From NCBI RefSeq assembly GCF_018860165.1, contig NZ_JAHKNG010000001.1, forward strand, positions 124,001 to 188,000: a stretch of 64,000 nucleotides of DNA, given 5' to 3'. The notes beneath the pieces were generated by a model that saw only the letters and a list, made by a program, of their open reading frames with translations, made no database searches and was not told the DNA's origin. A program made the translations under genes and the position numbers. Source of the DNA: Paracoccus marinaquae. Lineage in GTDB: Bacteria > Pseudomonadota > Alphaproteobacteria > Rhodobacterales > Rhodobacteraceae. Every line of letters begins with the position of its first letter. Positions within the stretch are counted from its first letter, which is position 1. This document shows positions 17,651-27,492 of this stretch, piece after piece.

Positions 17651-18431
17651 GCAGGGTCCGGGTCAGCGGGCTGTCGGGGTGGGCCAGTGCCTCGATCACG
17701 TCGAAATGGTGGCGGCCGGGGTCGATGACGCAATCGGTCGCCGCCCCGAGGCCGGCCCAGAGATCGGCCAGCAGGCGCGACTGGCGGATGAATTCCGGCC
17801 GCTCCATCCCGCCGACCCAGGCGGTGAGCGGAATACCCATGCGCGGGACCAGAAGCGCCGGGCTTTCTGTCGCCGCCTCGACCGCGTCGATCCGCAGGGT
17901 GTCGTTCATTGCCGTTCGCATCAATGGCCGCAGGTCGGCCAGCGCCGAAATCGGCACGCAGGCGCTGACCCGTGCCGCCACGGCTGCGGGCAGGGTGCCG
18001 TCGTCACAGATCATCCGCGCGGCCAGATGGCCGCCCGCGGAATGGCCGGTGATGGCGATGGGGCCGCCGACGCGCCCAGCCGCATCGGCGATCGCACGGG
18101 CGATCTCGGCGGTCATCTGCGCGATGCGCGCCTCGGGGGCCAGCGTATAGGCGGGCAGGGCGACCGCCCAGCTTGCCGCCAGCGGCCCCGCCGCCAGATG
18201 CGACCAGTCCGGCGGCCCGAACCTCATCCAGTAGCCGCCATGAATGAACACGGCGAGTCCGACCGGCTGGCCCCGGGGGCGGAACAGATGCCCGCGGCCA
18301 AGCGGCTCGTTCGGATGGGTGGCGCGGAAATCTGCCGCGGCGGCGCGCCAGCGTGGCGGATAGCTGTCGGCATCCGGGATATGCGGGCCATTCGCATAGG
18401 CGTCATCCCAGTCGGTCACATGATACAGCAT
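17640..18431 (-). CDS. Alpha/beta hydrolase, arylformamidase-like
   Basis: A 263-residue cytoplasmic hydrolase. HGGYW at 64-68 is the oxyanion motif found in alpha/beta-fold arylformamidases (kynurenine formamidase, Bna7-like). The nucleophile is Ser131 in GHSAG, and a candidate histidine lies in GRHHFD (about 241). The acid is not obvious: the expected Asp position appears as Glu in WVGGMERPEF. Function as a formamidase is inference; other esterase roles are possible, and no kyn genes are nearby. The start follows AGAGGAGG. Confidence 0.83.
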   Translation of the reverse strand: MLYHVTDWDDAYANGPHIPDADSYPPRWRAAAADFRATHPNEPLGRGHLFRPRGQPVGLAVFIHGGYWMRFGPPDWSHLAAGPLAASWAVALPAYTLAPEARIAQMTAEIARAIADAAGRVGGPIAITGHSAGGHLAARMICDDGTLPAAVAARVSACVPISALADLRPLMRTAMNDTLRIDAVEAATESPALLVPRMGIPLTAWVGGMERPEFIRQSRLLADLWAGLGAATDCVIDPGRHHFDVIEALAHPDSPLTRTLLSR

Positions 18432-18596
18432 AACGCCCTCCTCTGGCGGCAAGAAGACCCGGCCGGCAGGCACTGGTCAAGAGGCCGGCCGGCCCCTGAT
18501 CCCGTCCCATCACATGTCTTCCGGCGGGCGCCAGGCGCCGGGTTCCGGGCGCAAACCTCAGCGATAACAAGAAATTTTGTCAACTGAAGGCTGTTA

Positions 18597-18622
18597 CCTT
18601 TGGGAAGTACACTTCCCAAGGG
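18597..18622. promoter_or_regulatory. 26-bp palindromic operator candidate of the RND operon
   Basis: Left arm CCTTTGGGAAGT, spacer AC, right arm ACTTCCCAAGGG. Eleven of twelve arm positions pair. A third copy of the half-site (GGGAAGT) lies at 18643-18649. It sits about 50 nt before the first adaptor gene and overlaps a TACACT hexamer that could be a -10 element. This is the form of a TetR- or MarR-type operator, but no regulator gene is adjacent. Confidence 0.6.
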
Positions 18623-18670
18623 CGATTTTCTGACGCAAAACAGGGAAGTTGGTTCTTGTTGGTGTGATCG

Positions 18671-19732
18671 ATGTATCGGTTTTTGGCAGGTTTGCTGGGA
18701 GTTGCCGTCGTTGCCGCCTTCGCGGTGGCGGCAGAAAGCGACGACCTGAATGTGGAATATGTGACTGCGACGGTCGAGCCGTTGCGGCTGGACATAGAAC
18801 TGTCCGGAACGATCGAGGCGGTGGACAGCGTCGATCTGGGCTTTCGGCAAAGCGGCCGCGTGATCGAGGTTCTGGTTGAGGAGGGCGATCACGTGAGGCC
18901 CGACCAGGCACTGGCGCGCCTGGACCCAGAGCAGCAATATCAGGCGCTGAAGGTGGCCGAAGCCGGCTGGGCCGCCGCCCGGGCGACGCAGGCCCAGGCG
19001 CATCAGGCCAGTGACCGCGCCAAGGCCATGCTGGAGCGCGGCGTCGGAACGCAGGCCCAGCTCGATGCCGCGACGCAGGCGTCGTCCGAGGCTGACGGGC
19101 TGGTCAAGCAGGCGGACAGTTCGGTCGATCAGGCGCGGCGGGCGGTCGAGGATACGGTTCTGCGGGCCTCGGATGTTTCGGTCGTGACGGCGCGCCTGAT
19201 CGCGCCGGGCCAGATCGTGGGGGCCGCGCAGCCTGCCCTGTCACTCGCCCGGCTGGACGGGCTGGAGGCGGTGTTCCAGGCGCCCGATCATCCGCTGTTG
19301 CGCGAGTCGATGGGGCGGAAGGTCAGACTGGCTACAATTGATATCGAGCGCCCGGGCATGACCGGGACCGTCACCGAAATCGCGCCGCTGGTCGATCCGC
19401 AGACCGGCACGGTGACGCTCCGCGCCCGGATCGACGAGTTTGGCGGCAGTGACGGGTTGCTGGGGGTGGCGGTTCGCGGCCATCTGATGATGTCTGTGGG
19501 TGAGGGGATCGCTCTGCCCTGGACGGCGCTGATGCGTCTGGGCGACGGCCCGGCCGTCTGGATCGTCGGCAAGGACGATCGGGCGGCGCTGGTCCCGGTC
19601 CAGATCAGCCATTTCGCGGATCGTACCGTCTATCTGTCCGAGGGGATCGAGGCCGGTCAGATCGTCATCGGCGCCGGCTCGCAGCTGCTCTATCCGGGCC
19701 GCCGGGTCCGGCCGGCGGAGGTTCTGCCATGA
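18671..19732 (+). CDS. RND efflux periplasmic adaptor subunit (first)
   Basis: HlyD/AcrA-type membrane fusion protein of 353 residues, with an N-terminal signal or anchor (residues 3-20). The lipoyl-like half reads SVDLGFRQSGRVIEVLVEEGDHVRPDQALARLD. An alpha-hairpin (about 95-165, Ala/Gln-rich) follows, then beta-barrel and membrane-proximal parts (ERPGMTGTVTEIAPLVDPQTGTV). It bridges the inner-membrane pump to an outer-membrane channel. It is first in a three-gene operon, coupled to a second adaptor by ATGA at 19729. No outer-membrane channel gene is in the operon. Confidence 0.92.
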   Translation: MYRFLAGLLGVAVVAAFAVAAESDDLNVEYVTATVEPLRLDIELSGTIEAVDSVDLGFRQSGRVIEVLVEEGDHVRPDQALARLDPEQQYQALKVAEAGWAAARATQAQAHQASDRAKAMLERGVGTQAQLDAATQASSEADGLVKQADSSVDQARRAVEDTVLRASDVSVVTARLIAPGQIVGAAQPALSLARLDGLEAVFQAPDHPLLRESMGRKVRLATIDIERPGMTGTVTEIAPLVDPQTGTVTLRARIDEFGGSDGLLGVAVRGHLMMSVGEGIALPWTALMRLGDGPAVWIVGKDDRAALVPVQISHFADRTVYLSEGIEAGQIVIGAGSQLLYPGRRVRPAEVLP

Positions 19733-20853
19733 TGGCGCGGCGCATCGTGGCTATTGCCGGGCGCGGCGGGCTTCTTCTGGCTCTGGCGGCCTTTCCGGCT
19801 CCGGTCACGGCGCAGGATCTGCCGCGTTGGCTCGGGCTTTCCAGCGAGGCGGCGGATCTGCCGGCTCCGCGTCCGGTGGTGACCGAGATCCTCGAGGATC
19901 GGGGGCAGGCGGCGCGTTGGGTGCCGGGGGTTGTCGCCTCGAAAACGCAGGTCAGCATGGCCTTTCAGACGCTCGGCCGTATGGTCACGCGGCAGGTCGA
20001 ACTGGGCGACCGGGTGCGGAAGGGCGATGTCCTGGCAGAACTGGCGACCGAGGATCTGGTCGCCAATACCCGTGCCGCCCGTGCCGCCCTGGACGCGGCC
20101 GAGGTGCAGTTGAGTACTGCGCACGGAACGCTGGAACGGACCCGGGCGCTGGTCGGCCGCAGCGTCGCGTCGGACGCACAGATGGAACAGGCGCAGCGTG
20201 CCGCCACCGCCGCCGAGGCCGCCGTGGCGCAGGCCCGGTCGCAACTGGCCCGGGCCGAGGATGCAGAGGGATTTGCCCGCATGACGGCGCCCTTCGATGG
20301 CGTCATCAGCGCCATCTACGAGGCTCCGGGCGCGGTGGTCGGTGCCGGGGCGCCGATCCTGCAACTGTCGGCCGAGGACTGGCGCGAGGCGGTCATCGAC
20401 GTTCCCGAGACGACCCTTGCCGGACTGCCGCCCGATGCGGCCTTCACCGTCTGGCAGCGCAACGCCCCCGACGAGGAGGTGCCGGCCGTTCTGAACCGGA
20501 TCGATCCGCTGGCCGATGTCGCAACCCGCACCCGGCGCCTGTACCTGACCCTGCCGCCCGAGGCGCAATTCCGGCTGGGGGCGCTGGTCCGCGCGAGGCT
20601 TGGCACCGTCGGCGCACCGGCCCTGAGCGTCGCGGCCGAGGCCTGCTTCACACGCGATGGCGGGGTCTGGGTGTGGCGGGTACGGCGCCAGGGCGAGGCG
20701 GCCCATGTCGAGGCGGTGGCGGTGAAAACCGGCCCCGATTTCCTTGGCAGGGTCCTCGTCCTCGAAGGGCTGGAGGCCGGGGACGAGATCGTGATCCGCG
20801 GCGTGAATTCCCTGCAAGACGGGCAGGCGGTCGGGCGGAGGGTCGATCCATGA
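19729..20853 (+). CDS. RND efflux periplasmic adaptor subunit (second)
   Basis: A second membrane fusion protein, 374 residues, with a signal peptide (about residues 8-28). The hairpin and lipoyl elements are recognisable: TLGRMVTRQVELGDRVRKGDVLAEL, then a coiled hairpin with RTRALVGRSVASDAQMEQAQRA, then FARMTAPFDGVISAIYEAPGAVV. It differs clearly from the first adaptor, so this is not a recent duplicate. Systems with paired adaptors can form mixed hexamers with one pump; that is inference. It is coupled to both neighbours by 4-nt overlaps. Confidence 0.92.
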   Translation: MMARRIVAIAGRGGLLLALAAFPAPVTAQDLPRWLGLSSEAADLPAPRPVVTEILEDRGQAARWVPGVVASKTQVSMAFQTLGRMVTRQVELGDRVRKGDVLAELATEDLVANTRAARAALDAAEVQLSTAHGTLERTRALVGRSVASDAQMEQAQRAATAAEAAVAQARSQLARAEDAEGFARMTAPFDGVISAIYEAPGAVVGAGAPILQLSAEDWREAVIDVPETTLAGLPPDAAFTVWQRNAPDEEVPAVLNRIDPLADVATRTRRLYLTLPPEAQFRLGALVRARLGTVGAPALSVAAEACFTRDGGVWVWRVRRQGEAAHVEAVAVKTGPDFLGRVLVLEGLEAGDEIVIRGVNSLQDGQAVGRRVDP

Positions 20854-23800
20854 CGCGTTTCAACCTGTCCGACTGGGCGCTGAACCATCGCAGCTTCGTC
20901 TGGTTCCTGCTGATCGTCTCGATGATCGCGGGGACCATCAGCTATATGAATCTGGGCCGTGAGGAAGATCCCAACTTCACCATCAAGGTCATGGTGATCG
21001 GGGCCGCCCTGCCCGGCGCGACCACCGAGGAGACGCTGAAGCAGGTCACCACCCGCATCGAGACCAAGCTTGAGGAACTGGACGAGCTTTATTTCACCCG
21101 CTCGGTGACGATGCCGGGGCAGGCGGTCGTCTATGTCGAATTGCTGCCGACGACACGCGGACCGGATGTGCCCGAAATCTGGAAACGGGTGCGGCAGATG
21201 ATGTCGGATATCCGCCCCGACTTCCCCCAGGAATTCGCGGGGTTCCAGTTCGATGACGATTTCGGCGATGTATTTGGCAGTATCTATGCCTTCACGGCCG
21301 ACGGTTTCACCCCGCGAGAGTTGCGCGACCGTGTGGATGACATCCGCCGGCAGGTCGGGGCGCTGGAGGCGGCCGGCAAGACCGCGCTTGTCGGCGCGCA
21401 GGACGAGGAGATCTATCTGGAATTCTCGTCCGCGCGGCTGGCGGCCCTGGGCCTGAACCAGCAGCAGGTCATGGCGACGCTTGCGGTGCAGAACGCGATC
21501 TCCCCCTCGGGTGTGATCCAGGCCGGACCCGAGCGGGTGATGATCCGTGTCGGCGGGCAGTTCGACGATGCCCCGGCCATTGCCGCGGTCAATCTGCGGC
21601 TGGGCGAACGTTTCTTCAATCTTGGCGATGTCGCCACCGTGCGGCGCGGCTATGCCGATCCTCCGGCGACGCTGTTTCGCGTGAACGGGCAGCCGGCGAT
21701 CGGGCTGCAGATCGGCATGCGCGACGGCGAGAACATTCTTGAATTCGGTGCCGAACTCGACGCGCTGATGGCCGGGATCGCCGCCGATTTGCCGGTCGGG
21801 ATCGAGATGACGAAGATCGCCGATCAGCCGCGCGTCGTCGACGAAGCCGTCGGCCATTTCGTGACGGCGCTGGCCGAGGCGGTGATCATCGTGCTGATCG
21901 TCAGCTTCGTCAGCCTCGGGGTCCGCGCGGGCTTCGTGGTGACGCTGACGATTCCCCTGGTGCTGGCCATCACCTTCGTGATCCTCGACCTCTACGGCAT
22001 CACCCTGCAGCGGATCTCGCTGGGGGCGCTGATCATCGCACTCGGCCTGCTGGTCGATGACGCGATGATCGCCATCGAGACGATGATCTCGCGGCTCGAG
22101 ATCGGCGAGTCGCTGGGAAACGCCGCCAGCTATGCCTGGACCTCGATCGCCTTTCCCATGCTGACCGGCACGCTGGTCACCATGGCCGGCTTCATTCCCA
22201 TCGGCCTGAACAGTTCGGCCGCGGGCGAGTTCACCTTTTCGCTGTTCGTGGTGATCGCCGTGTCCTTGCTGATCTCGTGGATCGTGGCGGTCTTGTTCGC
22301 GCCGCTTCTGGGGGTGAGTTTCCTGACCGAGAAGGGGGCGCATCACCAGCACAGGCCGGGCTGGTTGCGGCTGCGCTTCCACGTCCTTCTGCGCCTAGCG
22401 ATGCGTTTCAAATGGGTGACCATCGCGGTCACGCTGGCGATCTTCCTGCTGTCGGTCTGGGGGATGCGCTTCGTTGAACAGCAGTTCTTCCCGACCTCGG
22501 ACCGGACCGAGGTGCTGGTCGATATCGCCGAGCGCCAGAATGTCTCGATCGCCCGCACCCGGGCCGATATGGACCGGCTGGAGGCGGTGCTGGCCGAGGA
22601 CGAGGACGTGGAGTTCTGGTCCTCCTATGTCGGTCGGGGGGCGCCACGATTCGTGCTGCCGATGGATGTGCCGACGCCGGGGCCGCATATGGGCCAGATC
22701 ATCATCCAGACGCCCGATCTGGGCGCGCGCGACCGGGTCAAGGCGCGCTTGATCGATCTTGCCGCGCGCGACTTCATCGGGGTTGACATCTACGTGAAGA
22801 ATCTCGAGATCGGCCCGCCGGTCGGCAAGCCGATCCAGTACCGGGTCAGCGCGCCCAATGCCGATGACGCCCGCGATGCAGCCCGCGGGCTGGCCACTGT
22901 GCTTGCGTCTGAACCCCGCCTGCGCGACATCGCCCTCGACTGGAACGAGCCGGCGCGGGTGGTGCGGCTGGAACTCGATCAGGACCAGATCCGCCAGTTG
23001 GGCGTCACCAGCCAGGATATCGCCGATGCGCTGTCGGGCCTGTTTTCCGGCAGGATCGTCACGCAGTTGCGCGACGACATCTATCTGGTGGACGTGATCG
23101 CCCGCGGTGCGGATGCCGACCGCGAATCGCTGGACACGATCCACAACCTGCAGCTTCCGATCGGGGACGGGCGCCGCATCCCGCTGATCACGCTGACCAG
23201 TCTCGAATATGGCACCGAACAGCCCCTCATCATGCAGCGCGACGGGGTGCCGACGGTCACGGTCAAGGCGGCCATCGCCAGCCAGGATCAGCCGGCCACA
23301 CTGGTCGCGGCGCTCGGCGACCAGATCGCGGCCTATGCCGCGACGCTGCCGCCCTCGGTCCGGATCGAGATCGGCGGCACGGTCGAAAGCTCGGAGGAAA
23401 GCCAGGCGCCGATCGCGGCGGTCGTGCCGGTGATGCTGCTGATCATGGCGTTCCTCGTCATGGCGCAGATGCAGAGCTTCCGGCTGTCGCTGATTGTCTT
23501 TGCGGCCGCGCCCCTGGGGCTGATCGGGGTGGTGGCGGTGCTGGTGCCGTTCGGCGTGCCGATGGGGTTCGTGGCGATCCTCGGGATCCTCGCGCTGATC
23601 GGGATCCTGATCCGCAACTCGGTCATCCTCGTGCATGAGATTCAGGAACTGCTGCACAAGGGCCGGTCGACATGGGATGCGGTCTTCGAAGCCTCGGACA
23701 GTCGCGCCCGTCCGATCCTGCTGACGGCGGCGGCCGCGTCGCTGGCGCTGATCCCGATCTCGCGGCAGGTGTTCTGGGGGCCGATGGCCTTCGCCATGAT

Positions 23801-23894
23801 GGGCGGCATCATCGCCGGAACGCTGGTGACGCTGGTTTTCGTACCGGCACTCTATTGTGCGGTGTTCGGGGTGCGCCCGCCAGATCGGGGCTGA
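20850..23894 (+). CDS. RND multidrug efflux permease
   Basis: A 1014-residue inner-membrane proton-driven pump of the AcrB/HAE class. It shows two repeats of six helices separated by large periplasmic loops. The N-terminus carries the first helix FVWFLLIVSMIAGTISYMNL and the motif EDPNFTIKVMVI. The proton-relay pair is Asp403/Asp404 in GLLVDDAMIAIE. The second half includes LGILALIGILIRNSVILVHEI. The substrate range is unknown. The start is set by the ATGA overlap with the second adaptor; much longer readings of the frame run back into the adaptor genes and are not real. Confidence 0.95.
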   Translation: MTRFNLSDWALNHRSFVWFLLIVSMIAGTISYMNLGREEDPNFTIKVMVIGAALPGATTEETLKQVTTRIETKLEELDELYFTRSVTMPGQAVVYVELLPTTRGPDVPEIWKRVRQMMSDIRPDFPQEFAGFQFDDDFGDVFGSIYAFTADGFTPRELRDRVDDIRRQVGALEAAGKTALVGAQDEEIYLEFSSARLAALGLNQQQVMATLAVQNAISPSGVIQAGPERVMIRVGGQFDDAPAIAAVNLRLGERFFNLGDVATVRRGYADPPATLFRVNGQPAIGLQIGMRDGENILEFGAELDALMAGIAADLPVGIEMTKIADQPRVVDEAVGHFVTALAEAVIIVLIVSFVSLGVRAGFVVTLTIPLVLAITFVILDLYGITLQRISLGALIIALGLLVDDAMIAIETMISRLEIGESLGNAASYAWTSIAFPMLTGTLVTMAGFIPIGLNSSAAGEFTFSLFVVIAVSLLISWIVAVLFAPLLGVSFLTEKGAHHQHRPGWLRLRFHVLLRLAMRFKWVTIAVTLAIFLLSVWGMRFVEQQFFPTSDRTEVLVDIAERQNVSIARTRADMDRLEAVLAEDEDVEFWSSYVGRGAPRFVLPMDVPTPGPHMGQIIIQTPDLGARDRVKARLIDLAARDFIGVDIYVKNLEIGPPVGKPIQYRVSAPNADDARDAARGLATVLASEPRLRDIALDWNEPARVVRLELDQDQIRQLGVTSQDIADALSGLFSGRIVTQLRDDIYLVDVIARGADADRESLDTIHNLQLPIGDGRRIPLITLTSLEYGTEQPLIMQRDGVPTVTVKAAIASQDQPATLVAALGDQIAAYAATLPPSVRIEIGGTVESSEESQAPIAAVVPVMLLIMAFLVMAQMQSFRLSLIVFAAAPLGLIGVVAVLVPFGVPMGFVAILGILALIGILIRNSVILVHEIQELLHKGRSTWDAVFEASDSRARPILLTAAAASLALIPISRQVFWGPMAFAMMGGIIAGTLVTLVFVPALYCAVFGVRPPDRG

Positions 23895-23994
23895 GACTGG
23901 GCCTTTGACCGGGGCGCGCCACGCGTGCAGGCGCCGCCTTGAACCAACCCGCCCCCCGGGACGACAGCCGCGGCGGCGCTATCGCGGGACGCAG

Positions 23995-24023
23995 AAAAAC
24001 ACCCCGAAGCCTGCTTCGGGGTG
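23995..24023 (-). terminator. Rho-independent terminator of msrB-msrA
   Basis: A perfect 11-bp stem (CACCCCGAAGC / GCTTCGGGGTG, 24000-24010 with 24013-24023) with a 2-nt nominal loop. On the minus strand it is followed by TTTTT (23999-23995). It lies 39 nt past the msrA stop. Confidence 0.8.
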
Positions 24024-24061
24024 CCTGTGTCGCGGGGGCCGGCGGGTGCCCTGTGCCGCGC

Positions 24062-24568
24062 CTATTCGGCGGCGCTGCGCTTCGGCAGCACCCAGTTCGG
24101 GCGCGGGAAATGGCAGGTATAGCCGTTCGGGAACCGCTCAAGATAATCCTGATGCTCGGGCTCGGCGTCCCAGAAATCGCCCGCGGGTTCAAGTTCGGTG
24201 ACGACCTTGCCCGGCCACAGGCCCGAGGCCTCGACATCCGCGATCGTGTCCTGCGCGATCTGTTTCTGATCCTCGTCCAGATAATAGATGGCCGAGCGAT
24301 AGCTGGATCCGATATCGTTGCCCTGCCGGTTCGGGGTGGTCGGGTCGTGGATCTGGAAGAAGAATTCCAGCAACCGTCGATAGGTGATCATCTGCGGGTC
24401 GAAGACGATCTCGATCCCCTCGGCATGGCTGCCGTGATTGCGATAGGTGGCGTTCGGGACATCGCCGCCGGTATAGCCCACCCGGGTCGAGATCACCCCG
24501 GTCAGCCGCCGGACCAGATCCTGCATGCCCCAGAAGCAGCCCCCGGCCAGAACCGCGCGCTCAGTCAT
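24062..24568 (-). CDS. msrA: Peptide-methionine (S)-S-oxide reductase
   Basis: Repairs methionine-S-sulfoxide in oxidised proteins. It has 168 residues with no signal peptide, so it is cytoplasmic. The active-site motif AGGCFWG holds the catalytic Cys11. [24 protein letters not shown] and [20 protein letters not shown] are the conserved substrate loops. A further cysteine near the C-terminus (NGYTCHF) may act in thiol recycling. The start overlaps the msrB stop by 8 nt, so the two stereospecific reductases are coupled. Confidence 0.97.
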   Translation of the reverse strand: MTERAVLAGGCFWGMQDLVRRLTGVISTRVGYTGGDVPNATYRNHGSHAEGIEIVFDPQMITYRRLLEFFFQIHDPTTPNRQGNDIGSSYRSAIYYLDEDQKQIAQDTIADVEASGLWPGKVVTELEPAGDFWDAEPEHQDYLERFPNGYTCHFPRPNWVLPKRSAAE

Positions 24569-25010
24569 GTTCCGCCTCCTCGACCTGGTCCAGCCAGGCG
24601 CCATAGCCCTCGGCCTCCATCCGGTCCTTCGGCACGAAGCGCAGCGCGGCCGAGTTGATGCAGTAGCGCAGCCCCCCCTGATCGCGCGGCCCGTCGGGGA
24701 AGACATGGCCCAGATGGCTGTCGCCATGGCGCGAACGCACCTCGACCCGGGTCATGCCATGCGAGGTGTCGCGGTGCTCGGTGACGTTGTCCTCGACGGG
24801 TCTGGTGAAGGCCGGCCAGCCGCAGCCGGAATTGTATTTCGCCGAACTGGCGAACAGCGGCTCGCCCGAGACCACGTCGACATAGAGGCCGGCCTCGAAA
24901 TGATGGTCGTATTCGCCGGTGAAGGCGCGCTCGGTGCCGCTGTGCTGGGTGACCCGGAACTGTTCCGGGGTCAGGCGCGACAGCGCCTCTTCGGTTCTGG
25001 CGTATTTCAT
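24561..25010 (-). CDS. msrB: Peptide-methionine (R)-S-oxide reductase, zinc-free type
   Basis: Reduces methionine-R-sulfoxide. It has 149 residues. The catalytic cysteine is Cys117 in [12 protein letters not shown], and Cys63 in SGCGWPAF is the likely resolving cysteine. The CxxC pairs that bind structural zinc in E. coli MsrB are absent: the equivalent stretch reads [10 protein letters not shown], as in the PilB-type MsrB domain. The start at 25010 ([13 protein letters not shown]) is conserved in the family. It is first of the msrB-msrA operon. Confidence 0.97.
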   Translation of the reverse strand: MKYARTEEALSRLTPEQFRVTQHSGTERAFTGEYDHHFEAGLYVDVVSGEPLFASSAKYNSGCGWPAFTRPVEDNVTEHRDTSHGMTRVEVRSRHGDSHLGHVFPDGPRDQGGLRYCINSAALRFVPKDRMEAEGYGAWLDQVEEAEHD

Positions 25011-25104
25011 GCGTCGCCTCCCATGCGAATCTGTTCCCCCACTATGTAGGCGGGCGGGCGCGCGGGCCAAGGGACCTCGTGATGCCGTGAAGACGGCAGG
25101 GCCG

Positions 25105-26364
25105 TCAATCGGTGTCGCGCAGGGTTTCCTTCTGGGTGATCAGGCGGGCGGTGTTCTGGCGCGCGAGGAAACTCCACAGCCAGCTCAGCGCGACCGCCAG
25201 CCGTGACCGCGTCCCGATCAGGAAATAGATATGGGCGATGCCCCAGACCCACCAGGCCAGCCGGCCCTTCAGCCTGACCCGGCCGAAATCGATGATCGCG
25301 GCATTGCGCCCGATCGTGGCCAGATTGCCGATGCCGTGGTAGCGGAAGGCCGCCGGTTCGGGCCGGTCGGCCAGCCTTGCCCTGATGACCCTCGCGACGT
25401 GAACCCCCTGCTGCTTGGCGGCCGGGGCGACGCCGGGAACCGGCCGGCCGTCGCTGACCACATGGGCGGTATCGCCGATGACGAAGATCGCTGGATCGTC
25501 GGGCAGGGCGAGGTGGTCGCCGACCACGACCCTGCCGGCGCGGTCCGCCTCGACACCCAGCCATTCGGCGGCGGGCGAGGCCTGCACACCGGCGGCCCAG
25601 ATGACGGTGCGGGCGGGGATCGGCTGGTCACCCAGAACGATCCCGTCCTCGGAAACCGCCGTCACCGGGATGCCGGTCCGGACCTCGACGCCATGCCTGC
25701 CCAGCGAATGGGCGGCATAGTCGGACAGGCCCTGCGGAAAGGCCGACAGGATCCGCGGCCCGGCCTCGATCAGCATGATGCGCGACTTGCGGGTGTCGAT
25801 ATGGCGGAATTCCTGCGGCAGCACATGCTGAGCCAGCTCGGCGATGATGCCCACCAGTTCGACGCCGGTCGGCCCTGCGCCGATCACCGCGAAGGTCAGC
25901 AGCGCCCCGCGTTCGGCCTCGTCCTCGGTCACCTCGGCGCGCTCGAAGGCCAGAAGCAGACGCCGCCGGATCGTGGTCGCGTCTTCCAGCGTCTTCAGCC
26001 CCGGCGCGTCCTTTTCCCACTGGTCGTTGCCGAAATAGGCGTGCCGCGCGCCGGTGGCGATCACGAGGATGTCGAAGGGGACCCGCGCGCCGCTTTTCAG
26101 GATCACCTCGCGGCCGGCGCGGTCGATGCCCACCACCGTCGCCAGCAGCGTCGTCACGTCCTTGCGCCGGCGCATCAGCCGGCGGATAGGCCAGGCGATT
26201 TCCGAGGTCGCCAGCAATGTCGTCGCCACCTGATAGAGCAGCGGCTGGAACAGGTGATGATTGCGCTGATCGATCAGTGTGATCTCGCAATCCGCGCCCT
26301 TCAGATCCTTCACCAGTTGCAGACCGGCAAAGCCGGCGCCGATCACCACGACCTTCCGCGTCAT
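25105..26364 (-). CDS. ndh: Type II NADH:quinone oxidoreductase
   Basis: Single-subunit non-proton-pumping NADH dehydrogenase of 419 residues that passes electrons to quinone at the inner membrane. It has two dinucleotide folds: [17 protein letters not shown] (FAD, about 4-20) and [15 protein letters not shown] (NADH, about 160-174). [20 protein letters not shown] is a family hallmark, and FVIGDTAHV is the second FAD contact. The C-terminus has an amphipathic or membrane-associated segment ([14 protein letters not shown]). The start at 26364 follows GGAGGAAAAG. It is monocistronic by position. Confidence 0.93.
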   Translation of the reverse strand: MTRKVVVIGAGFAGLQLVKDLKGADCEITLIDQRNHHLFQPLLYQVATTLLATSEIAWPIRRLMRRRKDVTTLLATVVGIDRAGREVILKSGARVPFDILVIATGARHAYFGNDQWEKDAPGLKTLEDATTIRRRLLLAFERAEVTEDEAERGALLTFAVIGAGPTGVELVGIIAELAQHVLPQEFRHIDTRKSRIMLIEAGPRILSAFPQGLSDYAAHSLGRHGVEVRTGIPVTAVSEDGIVLGDQPIPARTVIWAAGVQASPAAEWLGVEADRAGRVVVGDHLALPDDPAIFVIGDTAHVVSDGRPVPGVAPAAKQQGVHVARVIRARLADRPEPAAFRYHGIGNLATIGRNAAIIDFGRVRLKGRLAWWVWGIAHIYFLIGTRSRLAVALSWLWSFLARQNTARLITQKETLRDTD

Positions 26365-26462
26365 CTTTTCCTCCACGCAGTTCCGCCTCCAACCTGCATG
26401 GTCTAGCGAGGAACGGCCGGCAGGGCGAGGCGTCCCGGCGTGGAACTGTCTATCGGCGGCGT

Positions 26463-27431
26463 TTACAATCCGACGATGGCGCGCCGGGCCGCGTCGTATT
26501 CGCCGGCCAGCCGGTCGATCAACTGGGCTGCCGGGACGATCTCATGCACGGCGCCGATGCCCTGGCCGCAGCCCCAGATCGTGCTCCAGGCCTTGGGCTT
26601 GGCCGACAGGTCGTTGAAATTCATCGTGCTGGGATCGGCATGGGCCAGCGCCTCGGGGTCCAGCCCGGCATTGCGGATCGAGGGCGCGAGGTAGTTGCCC
26701 GACACGCCAGTGAACAGCGAAGAGGTGACAATGTCCATGGCGCCGGAATCGACGATCATCTGCTTGTAATCGGGCTGGGCATTCGCCTCGGTCGTGGCGA
26801 TGAAGGGGCTGCCGATATAGGCCAGATCGGCACCCATCGCCTGCGCCGCCAGCACCGCCCGGCCGGTGGCGATGGCCCCCGACAGCAGCAGCGGGCCGTC
26901 GAACCATTCGCGGATTTCCTGCACCAGCGCGAAGGGCGATTGCGGCCCGGCATGGCCGCCCGCGCCGGCGGCCACGGCGATGATGCCGTCGGCGCCCTTC
27001 TCGACCGCCTTTCGGGCGAAGCTGTTGTTGATGATGTCATGCAGCGTGATGCCGCCGCAGTCATGGGCGGCGGCGTTCACCTCGGTCCGCGCACCCAGCG
27101 AGGTGATCCAGATCGGCACCTTGTGGCGGTGGCAGATCTCGATGTCGCGGTCCAGCCGCGCGTTGCTGCGATGGACGATCTGGTTCACCGCGAAGGGGGC
27201 GGCGGGACGGTCGGGATTGGCCTGGTTGTGGCGGTCCAGTTCCTCGGTGATGCGGGTCAGCCAGGCCTCGAGCTGGATCGGCTCGCCGTCCTTTTCGCGG
27301 GCGTTCAGGGCCGGGAAACTGCCGACGATTCCGGCCTTGCATTGCGCGATCACCAGATCGGGATTCGAGACGATGAACATGGGCGAGCCCACGACCGGAA
27401 TGCGCAGGTTCTGAAGAATTGGCGGCAGCAT
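26463..27431 (-). CDS. Nitronate monooxygenase family protein
   Basis: A 322-residue FMN-dependent TIM-barrel enzyme of the nitronate monooxygenase / 2-nitropropane dioxygenase family, which oxidises alkyl nitronates to carbonyls and nitrite. VGSPMFIVSNPDLVIAQCKAG is the conserved N-terminus. AVAAGAGGHAGPQSPFALVQE contains the His/Gly phosphate-binding loop, and GPLLLSGAIATGRAVLAAQAMGADLAYIGSPF is the FMN site. The physiological substrate is unknown; enoyl-reductase relatives share this fold. The start follows GAGGGGGG. It is divergent from the nucleosidase gene. Confidence 0.9.
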   Translation of the reverse strand: MLPPILQNLRIPVVGSPMFIVSNPDLVIAQCKAGIVGSFPALNAREKDGEPIQLEAWLTRITEELDRHNQANPDRPAAPFAVNQIVHRSNARLDRDIEICHRHKVPIWITSLGARTEVNAAAHDCGGITLHDIINNSFARKAVEKGADGIIAVAAGAGGHAGPQSPFALVQEIREWFDGPLLLSGAIATGRAVLAAQAMGADLAYIGSPFIATTEANAQPDYKQMIVDSGAMDIVTSSLFTGVSGNYLAPSIRNAGLDPEALAHADPSTMNFNDLSAKPKAWSTIWGCGQGIGAVHEIVPAAQLIDRLAGEYDAARRAIVGL

Positions 27432-27492
27432 TGGGATCCCCCTCTTGAGTTGCTAGGACTATGGGTGCGCCGGCGCGAAGGGCAAGGGTGAC

